Shown: positions 24,989-34,474 of the stretch, piece after piece
How the letters are laid out: every line of letters starts with the position of its first letter
Position numbering within the stretch: position 1 is the first letter of the stretch
Assembly (NCBI GenBank): GCA_964599695.1
Contig: CAZRGP010000003.1
Span: forward strand, 104,078-168,077
Direction: 5' to 3'
DNA: 64,000 nucleotides
Origin: RUG11783 sp964599695
GTDB taxonomy: Bacteria; Bacillota; Clostridia; Oscillospirales; Ruminococcaceae
Made by a program: the position numbers and the translations under genes
Notes under the pieces: generated by a model
What the model saw: only the letters and a program-made list of their open reading frames with translations
Databases searched by the model: none
Told to the model about the DNA's origin: nothing

Positions 24989-26395
24989 TTATTCGAAAAA
25001 TTCCAATAAGCGGATATCGCATTTCCCTTTTATGACCTTGATGCGGACGGTGAGCTTCGGATCCGCGGGCAGCGTCACGCATCCGTCCTCGTCTGTCCTG
25101 ATACCGTTCACCTGTATTTCCGCGTCCCCGTCAAAGACGACGCGAAACTTTTCGGGCTCGCCCAGGTCAAAATACTTATATACCGCTTCCGTTCCTGCGG
25201 TGAGATCCGCAAGGATCAGTTCCCCGTCTTTTTCGGTGATCCTGGGAAGCGTCTGCTGTTTTCCGACACCGATGCGTATCTTCTTCGGCGTGATCAGATT
25301 GCAGCAGATCCCTGCGGGATAGATCCCGGTCCCCGGGATGGCACCTTCCACTCCGCATGTCGTCATCTCCACCTGTTCGATCGTTCCGTCCGGACTGATC
25401 CGGATAGGCTCCACGCAGACCTGTCTGGAAAAGTCGGTGTTGTTGGTACAGCGGTGGTAGAAAACATAGTCCTTTCCTCCGATCCGCTCGATGCTGCCGT
25501 GGATCGTGGAAGCATTGTTATTCGGCTCGTTGTTGCCCTTGTAGCCGAGATCACTGTTTGAGACGATCACTCCCTTGAACCGGAAATCCCGGTCCGGATA
25601 TCTGCTTACCGCGTACGCCAGCTCGTTGTTCGCTCCGGAGGAATAGACCAGGTAATACAGACTCCCGATCTTCCGGATGGACGGCGCCTCATAAAAGGGG
25701 TGATCGTACAGTTCCGTCCCCTTCTCCGCCGTTGTCTTACTGTCGAGGACAGCGAACGGTCCCCGCTTCACGGTGAGCATATCGTCCTCCAGCTCCGCAA
25801 AAGCGCAGGACAGTATGCAGGGCTTGGTCTCACGCACTTCCTTCAGCGTCCTGTGCGCGATCGCGCTAAGAACGCGATCGTAGATAGGTCTGAAGACTTT
25901 GCTTCGGAAATCCCTTCCGAGTCCCCATCCATAATAGAGGTAGATCCTCCCGCCGTCATTGAGAACAGCGGGATCATTGTTCATATATCTGAGCACCACA
26001 CTCCCGTCCGGATACCGGACATCTCCGAGGTAATCAAAGGGCCCCTCCGGGTGCTCCGACACCGCGACCGAGATCGGCCCGAAGTTCACGGTGTTCGGCC
26101 CCATGGCAACGTAGTACAGGTAGTACCTTCCGTCGTTGCCGCGGACACAGTCCGGTGCGTAGAAATCTACCGGTTTTCCGTTGATGCTGTGCGGATCCTG
26201 GTCCTTGCGGTAGGAAGTGCCGTGGAATTTCCAGTCGGTCAGGTCATCGACCGGTGCGGAATACACGGTGTAATCCTGCACGCAGAACCGTTTCGAATTG
26301 GCCTTGTCATGACTTCCGTAAAGGTAGACTCTGTCCCCGAAGACATGCGCCTCCACGTCCGGGACATATTCATTCAGCGGCAGGATCGGATTCAT
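24989..26395 (-). CDS. GH43 glycosidase (arabinofuranosidase/beta-xylosidase)
   Basis: This 468-residue protein has a five-bladed propeller GH43 domain (about 1-330) and a C-terminal beta-sandwich (about 340-468, CBM6-like). The catalytic triad can be placed: base D13 (VPDVEAH), pKa modulator D141 (NNDPAVLND) and acid E236 (FYEAPSIRK). It has no signal peptide. Together with GH39 and GH3 it fits cleavage of arabino-xylo-oligosaccharides. The exact GH43 subfamily cannot be assigned by eye. Confidence 0.9.
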   Translation of the reverse strand: MNPILPLNEYVPDVEAHVFGDRVYLYGSHDKANSKRFCVQDYTVYSAPVDDLTDWKFHGTSYRKDQDPHSINGKPVDFYAPDCVRGNDGRYYLYYVAMGPNTVNFGPISVAVSEHPEGPFDYLGDVRYPDGSVVLRYMNNDPAVLNDGGRIYLYYGWGLGRDFRSKVFRPIYDRVLSAIAHRTLKEVRETKPCILSCAFAELEDDMLTVKRGPFAVLDSKTTAEKGTELYDHPFYEAPSIRKIGSLYYLVYSSGANNELAYAVSRYPDRDFRFKGVIVSNSDLGYKGNNEPNNNASTIHGSIERIGGKDYVFYHRCTNNTDFSRQVCVEPIRISPDGTIEQVEMTTCGVEGAIPGTGIYPAGICCNLITPKKIRIGVGKQQTLPRITEKDGELILADLTAGTEAVYKYFDLGEPEKFRVVFDGDAEIQVNGIRTDEDGCVTLPADPKLTVRIKVIKGKCDIRLLEFFE

Positions 26396-26425
26396 GATGC
26401 TTTCCCTTCTCTTCTATAGATACTT

Positions 26426-27934
26426 TTATTTCGCTCTTTCGAGAGCCTCTTCCTTTCTCTCTTCCAGCACCGCGTGGATCTCCGGGAGATGTTTCTCCAC
26501 ATCCACACGCGGGAGCAGCAGGATCGCGATGGCGCACAATACGATGTCGAACACGTAGAACGCGATCACGATGAATCGGGTCACTTCGCTGGAGGGGGCG
26601 ATGCCGTTCACATCAACGAATCCCAGTTTCAGAAGCATGGACTCAAATCCACCCGCGAAAGGTGCACTGATGAGGGTGTTGATCGCTCCGATGATGGACA
26701 CGCCCATAAGTCCTTCCAGTCTGTATCCGGAGTTCGCTTCGATGCTGTCAAAGGCGTAGCAGAGAAGCGTAGCGGCGATATATCCGTTGGGGAGCATACC
26801 GACGTTCTTGATGAATCCGCCGACCATAACAGGGATCATGGAGGACGGGAACAGGAAGCCGATCACGCTGCCGATGAGCCAGAGGATGTATCCGCCCAGA
26901 GTGACGTTCTTGATGCCGTATTTCTTCGCGAGAGGATAGACGATGAAGGCTCCGATGCCTCCGGGAATGCCGGTCACCACCTGGAAGATGGTATACATGA
27001 GCGGGTTCTGATCACCGCCCAGAAGGAACTTCACGTAGAAATACTGGACGTTGCCGCCCTTGAAGTTGTCCACGACATTGCCGACGATGGCGAGAAGCAT
27101 AAGACATACGTAGTATTTGTTGGAAAGCAGAGCCTTCAGCTGTTCCTTGATCGGGATATTGCTCTCTTCCGGCGCTCCGGTCTCCAGCGCGATATCCTCA
27201 ATGACACGCTCGCGGGTGAAGAAGTATTCCATAAGAAGCAGCGGGATCGCCACAAGGGAGAGGGCGAGCATCAGCGTCGGATATCCGGTGATGTCGTTCT
27301 CCAGCCAGAGAGGCAGGACCACCATGTTGATGATCATTCCGATGATGACACCGGAGAGCAGGGTCCAGGAAAGTTTCCTTACATACTGCAGTCTTGCCTT
27401 TTCGTCCGGTTCTCTCGTGGAAAGGGAGACGATGTTGTCCCTGTACAGATAGAAGAACAGGCTTCCCTCGGTATGGTAGAGGATCAGGAGGAAGAAGAAA
27501 TAGTACCAGTAGCTGGTGCCGATGTTCTGCCCGGCGAACTGAAAGATCAGACAACCGATGGCGATGGACACCATTCCGAAAATCAGGTTCCAGGGACGAA
27601 GTCTTCCCTGACGGGACTGTGTCTTCTGAAGGAGCCATCCGTTGAAAAGGCTCACGAATACGCCCAGGATCTTCGCTACCGTCATAACGACCTCATAGTA
27701 GCCGCCCATCTGCTTAACCATCTCGATATTCTCGGTCCCATACATGACGCCCACCTGCTGGGTGAAGAATTTCTCCACCAGAGCGGCGATCGTGTTGATG
27801 ACGAAGATCGTTCCGAGAGGTCCGATGAGATGACCGAAGGCCACTTCCTTTTTGTTTACCTTGTTCGGATCCGTCTTGCTGTCCATAAAGGGCTTTTCAA
27901 ACAGACCCTTGCTGAGTAATCCTTCCTTGCTCAT
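26426..27934 (-). CDS. GPH-family sugar:cation symporter, module A
   Basis: This 502-residue, 12-helix transporter of the glycoside-pentoside-hexuronide group (MelB/XynP-like, MFS fold) has long loops and conserved segments such as KTQSRQGRLRPWNLIFG. It would import oligosaccharides with a cation (Na+ or H+) for the cytoplasmic glycosidases of this module. Its start overlaps the GH2 stop by 4 nt, so translation is coupled. The solute cannot be deduced; GH39/GH43/GH1 neighbours suggest xylo- or arabinoxylo-oligosaccharides or beta-glucosides. Confidence 0.88.
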   Translation of the reverse strand: MSKEGLLSKGLFEKPFMDSKTDPNKVNKKEVAFGHLIGPLGTIFVINTIAALVEKFFTQQVGVMYGTENIEMVKQMGGYYEVVMTVAKILGVFVSLFNGWLLQKTQSRQGRLRPWNLIFGMVSIAIGCLIFQFAGQNIGTSYWYYFFFLLILYHTEGSLFFYLYRDNIVSLSTREPDEKARLQYVRKLSWTLLSGVIIGMIINMVVLPLWLENDITGYPTLMLALSLVAIPLLLMEYFFTRERVIEDIALETGAPEESNIPIKEQLKALLSNKYYVCLMLLAIVGNVVDNFKGGNVQYFYVKFLLGGDQNPLMYTIFQVVTGIPGGIGAFIVYPLAKKYGIKNVTLGGYILWLIGSVIGFLFPSSMIPVMVGGFIKNVGMLPNGYIAATLLCYAFDSIEANSGYRLEGLMGVSIIGAINTLISAPFAGGFESMLLKLGFVDVNGIAPSSEVTRFIVIAFYVFDIVLCAIAILLLPRVDVEKHLPEIHAVLEERKEEALERAK

Positions 27935-30285
27935 TTCTGCACCACCTTTATTTCTTTTGTTATTGTTTTATAGCCATTTGCTTTGACTGTGATCTTCGCG
28001 CTTCCGGCCTGTTCCCCTGCCTTCAGCACCGCGAGGCATCTGCCTCTGTAACTGGTGTGGATATTTCCGTCGAATGTCTCATCCGACTTGCACAGCGCGC
28101 TGCCGAATCCCAGCAATGACACCGGTCCCTCCGCGATGATCTCCACCGGGATCTCGATGTAGGGCTTCAGATTCCCTTCGGGATCTGTGAACTCAATGGT
28201 CACATAGGCCAGATCATCGGTCCCCGCCCTCAGGCTGTCCCTGTCCGGAGTTGCGGTGATGACCGTCTCCTTCTCTCCGGTCCTCAGGACCGTCTCACTT
28301 ACCACCTTTCCGTCCCTGTCCAGAGACGCCGCTTTCAGTTCGCCCGGCTCATACGGGAAGGTAAAAGCTGCCTTGTAATCCTTATAGTCTTTCGTCCCGA
28401 TCTTCTTTCCGTTGAGGAAGAGGGAGACGGCGTGATCCGCCCCATACACCTCGGCATACGCTTTCTTTCCTTCGTAACCCTCCCAGGTGTAACTGTCAAT
28501 GGCGTTGGTGAACTGCCACGCTCCGGTGTCCGGTGTTTCATTCCAGTGATTGAGAGGTCTCAGCCCGATGAAGGGTTCCTTTCTCAGACCCCATACGATC
28601 TGCATGAAATACATGGCCGCCAGCGGTTTGCCGGTGATATCGATCATGCCCTGTCCTGCCAGAAGAGGCAGTCCCTTATAGGAGGCGTAGGTCCAGTCCC
28701 CGATGCAGGCTTCGCCCAGATAGTCCCAGGCAGACCAGACGAAATCGCCAACCAGCTGCGGATATCTCTTCACCCGTTCCCAGTTGTAGGGAAGATCTCC
28801 TACCATGGTCTCGCTTCCCACCATCATGCGGTCCGGATAGCGTGCCGCATCCTCGTCATAGCGGGATGAGGCGTAATTGAGTCCCAGAATATCCAGCTGC
28901 TCTCCGGCTCCCCGGCTCGCTCTGTCCCCTTTTTTACCTTTGCTGGTGTAGAACATGATCTTTCCCAGTTTCTGAGCCATGGCGTTGAAGAAGGCGGACC
29001 CGGTCTTCTTCTCCCTGTATCCCTTCTTTTTCTCCAGCGGGACCGGTTCATATGTCTTCGTCTCACGATAGATCCCAAGGCCCATGTTGGCGTAGACATT
29101 GATCAGTACATTGATGCCTGCGGTCACCGGCCGGGTATCGTCCAGGGTGTTCAGGTATCTCTTGAGTTCTCCGCATACCCTCACGCCCTTTTCGGACGCT
29201 GTCTCGGAGACTTCGTTTCCCGCCGAGTACATGATGACGCTGGGATGGCTGTAGGCGGAAGCCACCAGAGCCTGTATATCTTCCCTCCAGTGATCCTCAA
29301 AATCTCTTGAGTAATCGTGGTAGGTCTTGGGGATGTACCAGCCGTCGAACACTTCGTCCATCACATACATGCCGAGCTCATCGCACACATCCAATGTGAT
29401 CTGAGAAGCGGGGTTGTGGGCCATTCTTATGGCGTTGAATCCGTTCTCCTTCAGGATCCGGATCCTGCGGTACTCGCTGTCCCTGTATTCATTGGCGCCG
29501 ATGACTCCGTGATCGTGGTGGATGCACCCTCCCCGCAGCAGGACGCTCTTTCCGTTGACCAGCAGTCCTTCCCTGCTGTTCCACCGCAGAGTGCGGATCC
29601 CGAACCGGATACTTCTCTCATCACGCTCCGATACCGCCTTCACGGTATAGAGACGGGGATCCTCTTCGCTCCACAATCCGGCTCCGGGTACCGTGATCTC
29701 GCCCGGGACGCCTTCTGCCAGGACGTTGTCGCCTTCCATCACGCGTATCGTTACAGGGGAATCCTTCGCTGTCTTCGCATCTACATGGATGACCGGCGGA
29801 TCGACGGAGACAGTGCGGACCTGAAAGCGGCTGATATAGTCCTCATCTTTCACCACCAGGGTCACATCGCGGAAGATCCCGCTTCCGCTGTACCACCGGC
29901 AGTTGGGCTCCAGGGAGTTGTCCATATCCACGACGACCGTATTTTCCTCCGGATGAACGGCATCGGTGATGTCGGCGTCAAAACAGGTATATCCGTAGCG
30001 GTGACGGCACACTTCTTTCCCGTTGACCGTGATGACGCAGTTCCGGTACACACATTCGAAGTGCAGGAACAGTTTCTTCCCGGTGCACTGCTCTCCTGTG
30101 AGGGAGAACGCTTTCTCATATCGGTACTTTCCTCCCGGGAAATACCCGCTGTTGACGCCGTTGATCGCGTCCGCTTCCCTCTTCTCGTGGATCATCGCGT
30201 CATAAGGAAGATCAATCATCTTCCTTACGCCGTCTTTTCCGGTGATCGTCCAGTTTTTGTTGAAATTGAGTTCCATTACTTTCAC
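27931..30285 (-). CDS. GH2 beta-galactosidase-like glycosidase, module A
   Basis: This 784-residue GH2 enzyme has an N-terminal sugar-binding jelly roll (about 1-145), an Ig-like domain (150-230) and a TIM barrel (235-540), then a C-terminal Ig-like region of the DUF4982 type. The acid/base is E358 in YSAGNEVSE, and the nucleophile is E492 in MVGSETM. GGCIHHDHG and RMAHNP mark the barrel start. It is the first gene of module A, read from the divergent promoter region shared with an AraC-type gene. Beta-galactosidase is the commonest activity of this architecture; beta-glucuronidase or another specificity is possible. Confidence 0.88.
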   Translation of the reverse strand: MKVMELNFNKNWTITGKDGVRKMIDLPYDAMIHEKREADAINGVNSGYFPGGKYRYEKAFSLTGEQCTGKKLFLHFECVYRNCVITVNGKEVCRHRYGYTCFDADITDAVHPEENTVVVDMDNSLEPNCRWYSGSGIFRDVTLVVKDEDYISRFQVRTVSVDPPVIHVDAKTAKDSPVTIRVMEGDNVLAEGVPGEITVPGAGLWSEEDPRLYTVKAVSERDERSIRFGIRTLRWNSREGLLVNGKSVLLRGGCIHHDHGVIGANEYRDSEYRRIRILKENGFNAIRMAHNPASQITLDVCDELGMYVMDEVFDGWYIPKTYHDYSRDFEDHWREDIQALVASAYSHPSVIMYSAGNEVSETASEKGVRVCGELKRYLNTLDDTRPVTAGINVLINVYANMGLGIYRETKTYEPVPLEKKKGYREKKTGSAFFNAMAQKLGKIMFYTSKGKKGDRASRGAGEQLDILGLNYASSRYDEDAARYPDRMMVGSETMVGDLPYNWERVKRYPQLVGDFVWSAWDYLGEACIGDWTYASYKGLPLLAGQGMIDITGKPLAAMYFMQIVWGLRKEPFIGLRPLNHWNETPDTGAWQFTNAIDSYTWEGYEGKKAYAEVYGADHAVSLFLNGKKIGTKDYKDYKAAFTFPYEPGELKAASLDRDGKVVSETVLRTGEKETVITATPDRDSLRAGTDDLAYVTIEFTDPEGNLKPYIEIPVEIIAEGPVSLLGFGSALCKSDETFDGNIHTSYRGRCLAVLKAGEQAGSAKITVKANGYKTITKEIKVVQK

Positions 30286-30308
30286 CCTGTACCTCTCGTT
30301 CTGACTTT

Positions 30309-30336
30309 ATTCTAAAATAACAACATCCTATTGTAA
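30309..30336 (-). promoter_or_regulatory. Candidate promoter of module A (TTACAA-16-TAGAAT)
   Basis: Read on the minus strand, the -35 TTACAA (30331-30336) and -10 TAGAAT (30309-30314) are 16 nt apart. The -35 hexamer is the same six base pairs used by the opposing AraC promoter. Confidence 0.4.
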
Positions 30337-30359
30337 TACGTTATTGTCCGATATATTAT
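30331..30359 (+). promoter_or_regulatory. Candidate promoter of the module A AraC gene (TTGTAA-17-TATTAT)
   Basis: Good -35 and -10 hexamers lie 17 nt apart, 23 nt upstream of the ATG. They share the -35 box with the divergent GH2 promoter. Confidence 0.5.
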
Positions 30360-30382
30360 GATTTTATCCAGGAGGTGATCAC

Positions 30383-31180
30383 ATGGCAAACAAGCGGAAT
30401 CAGTGGATCCGGGAGAACGAAAAAAAGATCCTTTCCGGCAGAAAGGATCATGTGATCGGCGCATCATATGCCAACACCGTATACAGCGCGAGGGACGCGG
30501 AGCAGCTCCACGGGACCTATTACTATGAACAACAGCTGCTGGAACTGATCCGTCTCGGGCGCACGGAGGAGCTGCGTTCCCTGCTGCTTCAATACCCGCA
30601 GCAGGAAGGTTTTGAGGAAGGCAAGGTCGCCCTGGACGACCTCCGTCAGGTAAAGAACATCTTCGTCGCCCTTGTCGCCATGGTGGGAAAGACAGCCGCG
30701 ATCCCAGGAGGGATGCCCATCGAGCAGGCATACTATCTCATCGATACCTATTCCCAGCACTGCGAGGAGCTCTCAACGGTGGAGGACGTCTATTCGCTTC
30801 AGTACACCATGATCCTAGATTTTGCCGAAAGGGTCGAGCGGTATCAGTTCCCGGCGGAACTCTCCCCGCTGATCCGGAACTGCACGAACTACATTATCTT
30901 CCATCTCAATGAACCTCTGATGCCCATCGATGTCATTGAGTATTCCGGAAAATCCCGCTCCCTCCTCAGTGAGAAATTCAAGGATGAGACCGGATACGGG
31001 ATCGGTGAATTCATCACCAAGTGCAAGATCGACGAGGCAAAGTCACTGCTTCGGTACACGGATCGCCCCATCTCCGAGATCAGCTCCTATCTCTCCTTTT
31101 CCAGTCAGCCCTATTTCCACAATGTTTTCCGGAAAACGACCGGTCTGACTCCCCTGCAGTACAGAAATCTTTCCGTCTGA
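30383..31180 (+). CDS. AraC-family transcriptional regulator, module A
   Basis: This 265-residue regulator has a C-terminal AraC/XylS double helix-turn-helix (about 165-263), including EFITKCKIDEAKSLLRYTDRPISEISSYLSFSSQPYFHNVFRKTTGLTPLQYR. The N-terminal part shares the helical linker (LLELIRLG..LRQVKN) of the module B regulator but lacks that protein's additional sensor region of about 150 residues. The ribosome site is an 11-nt match to the 16S tail (AGGAGGTGATC, 30370-30380). It probably activates the divergent module A operon. The ligand is unknown. Confidence 0.9.
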   Translation: MANKRNQWIRENEKKILSGRKDHVIGASYANTVYSARDAEQLHGTYYYEQQLLELIRLGRTEELRSLLLQYPQQEGFEEGKVALDDLRQVKNIFVALVAMVGKTAAIPGGMPIEQAYYLIDTYSQHCEELSTVEDVYSLQYTMILDFAERVERYQFPAELSPLIRNCTNYIIFHLNEPLMPIDVIEYSGKSRSLLSEKFKDETGYGIGEFITKCKIDEAKSLLRYTDRPISEISSYLSFSSQPYFHNVFRKTTGLTPLQYRNLSV

Positions 31181-31196
31181 TATGTTTGACTTGAAC

Positions 31197-31233
31197 AAAG
31201 AAGGGCAGCTCGCCATGAGCTGCCCTTCTTTTT
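31197..31233. terminator. Bidirectional terminator between modules A and B
   Basis: AAGAAGGGCAGCTC/GAGCTGCCCTTCTT with a 5-nt loop, T-rich on both sides, between the convergent stops at 31180 and 31235. Confidence 0.9.
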
Positions 31234-31234
31234 A

Positions 31235-31810
31235 TCATTTCCTTTCATAGTTGCGGAACAGAAAACGCTTCACGAAGGGTTTCGCGGAGGAAGCGGAAAA
31301 CAGGATCATCGGTTCACCTTCGCTTCTCTTCAGGTCCTCCGAAAGCCGGACAGCGTTCACGGTCCCGTCGTGGATCTGTTTCCATTCGTGGCAGAACACC
31401 AGGTAGGGCGTGCCGTCCACGGCAAAATAGGGCGTTCCGTCCAGACAACGCCAGTTCTTTGGCGTTACATATCCGTCGGACCACATGGTGAAAGGTCCCA
31501 TGGGAGAATCGGAAACGAGGATCGCCGTTCCCAGTCCCCTGGCCTCATTGGCGAAGGTAGCAAACATGTAGAACCTTCCCCTATACGCATGCACCTCAGG
31601 CGCCCAGTAGCTTTTTTTGCTCCAGAACCCCTCAGGGCGATGGAACACCTCAAAAGGTCCTTCCCAGTTTTCCAGATCGGTTCCGGTATAAACGTCAAAG
31701 CCGAACTCCTCGCCCTTGAACGCATTTTTTCCCCGGGTCCCGTACAGGTAGTATTTTCCCTCGTGGACAAGTACAAAGGGATCTCGGATGTTGATCTCGC
31801 TGTTCTTCAA
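31235..31810 (-). pseudogene. Truncated GH43 glycosidase
   Basis: These 191 residues cover only the first three blades of a GH43 propeller that is normally about 300 residues. The catalytic base (D in NIRDPFVLVHEGKYYLYGT), SYWAPEVH and the pKa aspartate in CLDGTPYFAVDGTPYLVF are present. The blade that would carry the general acid Glu is missing; after EDLKRSEGEPMILFSA the sequence ends in SSAKPFVKRFLFRNYERK and runs into the terminator. There is no frameshifted remainder downstream. The start is TTG at 31810, 20 nt after the GH106-like stop. It is probably a decayed, inactive gene, or a protein with a non-catalytic role. Confidence 0.7.
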
Positions 31811-31830
31811 TTATCTTTGCCTTACTGTGA

Positions 31831-34437
31831 TTATTTCGTAAGATACAGGCGCACTTCGCCGTTGATCCCGGTGGGATCAACAGGCCGGATCCGCATCCCC
31901 TGGACCAGGTTGCGGAGCATGGCGCTCTTGTTCCTGCTCATCTCCCGCTCCAGCGTCGTGGCGACCTCGATTGCAAGGAGATTCTTCCCTTCCTTCAGAT
32001 GATCTGTCAGGTCGTAGACGAATGCAGGCACGACCTGGATACCCAGGGATTCGCCGTTCACAAATACTTCCACACCCTCATAGGCGTCGGTGATCTCCAG
32101 GACAGCCTTCTTCACTGTTCCAAGTTCGATCTCCTTCTCATAGCGGATGATGCCGGAGAAGTATTTATCTTTCCTGGAATAGTCGTCCGGAACCACCGCC
32201 TGCGCCTTCTCACCGAAGGACGGGTAATTCAGGGCGTCAGAAACGCTCCTGCTGAAGTGGTTGAGGGTGATCTTCTCCCCTTCGCACCGGATCCTTTCTG
32301 AAAGGAGATCCGCATCTGGCTCGTCTTCCACAAGGATCATACCCTTGTTCGGCTCCAGCGTGATGTCACTGCCTTCCAGCTTGTAGATCCGGTTATTCCA
32401 TGCGTCATATTCATAATATGTTTTCTCAGGGTCCAGATCGACGCTCCCGCGGTAGATCTCCTTATCCTCGTTGAAGAAATAGAGGATACGTGTGTCCTTG
32501 GTGTATTCCAGGACTCGGACATGGCGGGAAGCGGGGCGGATCCTTGCGGACGGACCGGCGATCTTTCCGGTCTCCTCCGCAAGCTTTTCCAGCTGGACCA
32601 CCCTGTGCTCCGGAAGGGTACCGCCGTCATACACAGCAGGCACACCATCTACGAACAGGATGGGAATATGCACTTTTTTCAGTGCCTCAGCCATTTCCCT
32701 GCGCATAAACCGGGCATAGGGGACGATGAGGACTTTATACTCCTGGCGGTTTACCTTCAGCACATCGTCTCCGAAAACCGTGCCGTAACGTCCGATATCT
32801 GTCAGGGCGTCCATGGGGAGCGTGTCCGCGAGGATCTGAGCCTCATACAGTTTGCGCAGAGGTTCCTGAACCTGCATGCTGTCCCCCATCCATTCGAATT
32901 CCGCGTTGTAGAGGACCGCAGCCCGGGATTCCCGGTGACCGCCGGAGATCAGGGTGCAGACCCTGTTCATATACTCCACAAGAGCTCCGAAATGCCTGTA
33001 CTGTGGATTCTGTCCCTGCGCATAGAAGTGGGGCGGGCAGTCCGGATCCGGAAAAGCCATGCCGGTGAAGGCGTGAGGGACAAAGTGGTTCAGGCCTCTC
33101 ACCATAAAATGCTCCGCCAGGTATTTCTCCAGCCTGACGCCTTCGCTCCATCCGTAGTTTCCGAAGATCTCGCACATGGAATTCCCGTCCTTGCGGGGAT
33201 CCACTGCCGCACCGCTGGCGCCAAGGTTCCCGAGGGCGAAGTGATAGAACTCCCCGTCCCTTTCCCCGAAAAGCGTCTTGATCTTAACGTCTTCACCCTG
33301 CGGCAGCACCTGTCCGCCGATGTTGTCGATGCCTGCCATATCCTGACCGTTCAGACCGCGGAAGTAATGCCCCAGGGACATTCCTGTCTTGGTGTGGGAG
33401 TTGTTGTCCTCGATAAGGTGTCCGATGTAGCGAACGCCGTGGTCATGGCACCAGTTGCCGATCTGCTCGGAGAAATCCCTTCGCACAAGTTGGGTGACTG
33501 CGTCCATGAACTGATACCGCACCTCCGCAGCTCTTTCTGGCGTGCTGCTGTTCCACATAAGAACTATGAGGTTCTTCCAGTCCGGTCCGAGGCGCTGCTT
33601 CAGTTCTTCTTCCAGTTCATCGGAATAGGGATAATCCACCAGTGTTCCGTACCGGTTCCCTCCGGTCTTGTACATCCCGTTGCCCAGTTCCGGCTCATCC
33701 GAGAAAAATCCCAGGATCGTCTTTCCGAAATCGTCCTTGTAGTGTTCGTAGTGCTTTTCATAGACTTCCCGGATCAGGATGGCACAGGACTCCCGTGAAA
33801 GCATATTCATATATTCACGGTGGATCCCCATGTTCCGGGTAAGCCCGGTCACATAGAGGTCATAGGTGCCGGCGGGTTTTGTCCAGCGCACCGTTTTGTT
33901 CCCTTCGAAAGGAATGTCGGTCAGCTTTCCGTTTCCGTCCACGGCAGTCACGGAAAGGATCCGGTCGTCCTCAAAAACAGGAGCACCTTTTGACATCATC
34001 TTCATGGCGCCTGTCACCGCGATATTCTCCCGCGACAGCCTGGGGGGGAACATTTTGGAAAGATCCAGAGATATCTCTTTTCCTTTTCCCTTGAATGTTT
34101 TGTGTGAAGCGATGATGGACTGCCGGTGCAGTTCCAGCGGAGCTTCCTTTACTTTTCCGTTGGCAAAGCCGGTGGGAAAGTGGGAGTCATCCAGGATCCA
34201 GACCTTCATATCCCTCTTTCTCGCCTCGTCCAGGATGATATCCATGTCGGTCCACCACTTCTCCCCGCAGAAATCCGGGTGAGGACGTGATTCGATACAC
34301 ACCGACTTGCACCCGCTCTCGCGGATGACCTTCATCATCTTTCTCAGTGTCTCTTCGTCTTCTCCGTGCTGCCAGAAAAACGGGAAAATATGATCCCCGC
34401 TGTTTCCGTTCAAAAGTTCCCGTATCGTTCCGTTCAC
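31831..34437 (-). CDS. GH106-like alpha-L-rhamnosidase
   Basis: This protein of about 868 residues has an N-terminal barrel (FPFFWQHGEDEETLRKMM, RPHPDFCGEKWW, FFSDEPELGNG) and a C-terminal galactose-binding-like sandwich (EVFVNGESLGI). The arrangement resembles GH106 rhamnosidases, although it is somewhat short. No signal peptide is present. The start is uncertain: GTG at 34437 has AAGGGGTGA upstream and avoids overlap; an ATG at 34491 would overlap the GH78 gene by 17 nt and lacks a good SD. It is next to a GH78 rhamnosidase, which supports a rhamnoside substrate. Family assignment is from memory of motif wording. Confidence 0.68.
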   Translation of the reverse strand: MNGTIRELLNGNSGDHIFPFFWQHGEDEETLRKMMKVIRESGCKSVCIESRPHPDFCGEKWWTDMDIILDEARKRDMKVWILDDSHFPTGFANGKVKEAPLELHRQSIIASHKTFKGKGKEISLDLSKMFPPRLSRENIAVTGAMKMMSKGAPVFEDDRILSVTAVDGNGKLTDIPFEGNKTVRWTKPAGTYDLYVTGLTRNMGIHREYMNMLSRESCAILIREVYEKHYEHYKDDFGKTILGFFSDEPELGNGMYKTGGNRYGTLVDYPYSDELEEELKQRLGPDWKNLIVLMWNSSTPERAAEVRYQFMDAVTQLVRRDFSEQIGNWCHDHGVRYIGHLIEDNNSHTKTGMSLGHYFRGLNGQDMAGIDNIGGQVLPQGEDVKIKTLFGERDGEFYHFALGNLGASGAAVDPRKDGNSMCEIFGNYGWSEGVRLEKYLAEHFMVRGLNHFVPHAFTGMAFPDPDCPPHFYAQGQNPQYRHFGALVEYMNRVCTLISGGHRESRAAVLYNAEFEWMGDSMQVQEPLRKLYEAQILADTLPMDALTDIGRYGTVFGDDVLKVNRQEYKVLIVPYARFMRREMAEALKKVHIPILFVDGVPAVYDGGTLPEHRVVQLEKLAEETGKIAGPSARIRPASRHVRVLEYTKDTRILYFFNEDKEIYRGSVDLDPEKTYYEYDAWNNRIYKLEGSDITLEPNKGMILVEDEPDADLLSERIRCEGEKITLNHFSRSVSDALNYPSFGEKAQAVVPDDYSRKDKYFSGIIRYEKEIELGTVKKAVLEITDAYEGVEVFVNGESLGIQVVPAFVYDLTDHLKEGKNLLAIEVATTLEREMSRNKSAMLRNLVQGMRIRPVDPTGINGEVRLYLTK

Positions 34438-34474
34438 TTGATTCACCCCTTGATATTTTTCTTTCTGAACCCGT

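Noticed and set aside
26474..27919. 481-codon plus-strand frame opposite the module A symporter
   Set aside because: The minus strand encodes a clear 12-helix GPH transporter; the plus translation is a histidine/aspartate-rich shadow.
19639..31180. Idea that module A is a Bacteroidetes-type SusC/SusD locus
   Set aside because: There is no TonB-dependent porin or SusD-like lipoprotein; transport is by GPH symporters and the expression signals are of Gram-positive type.
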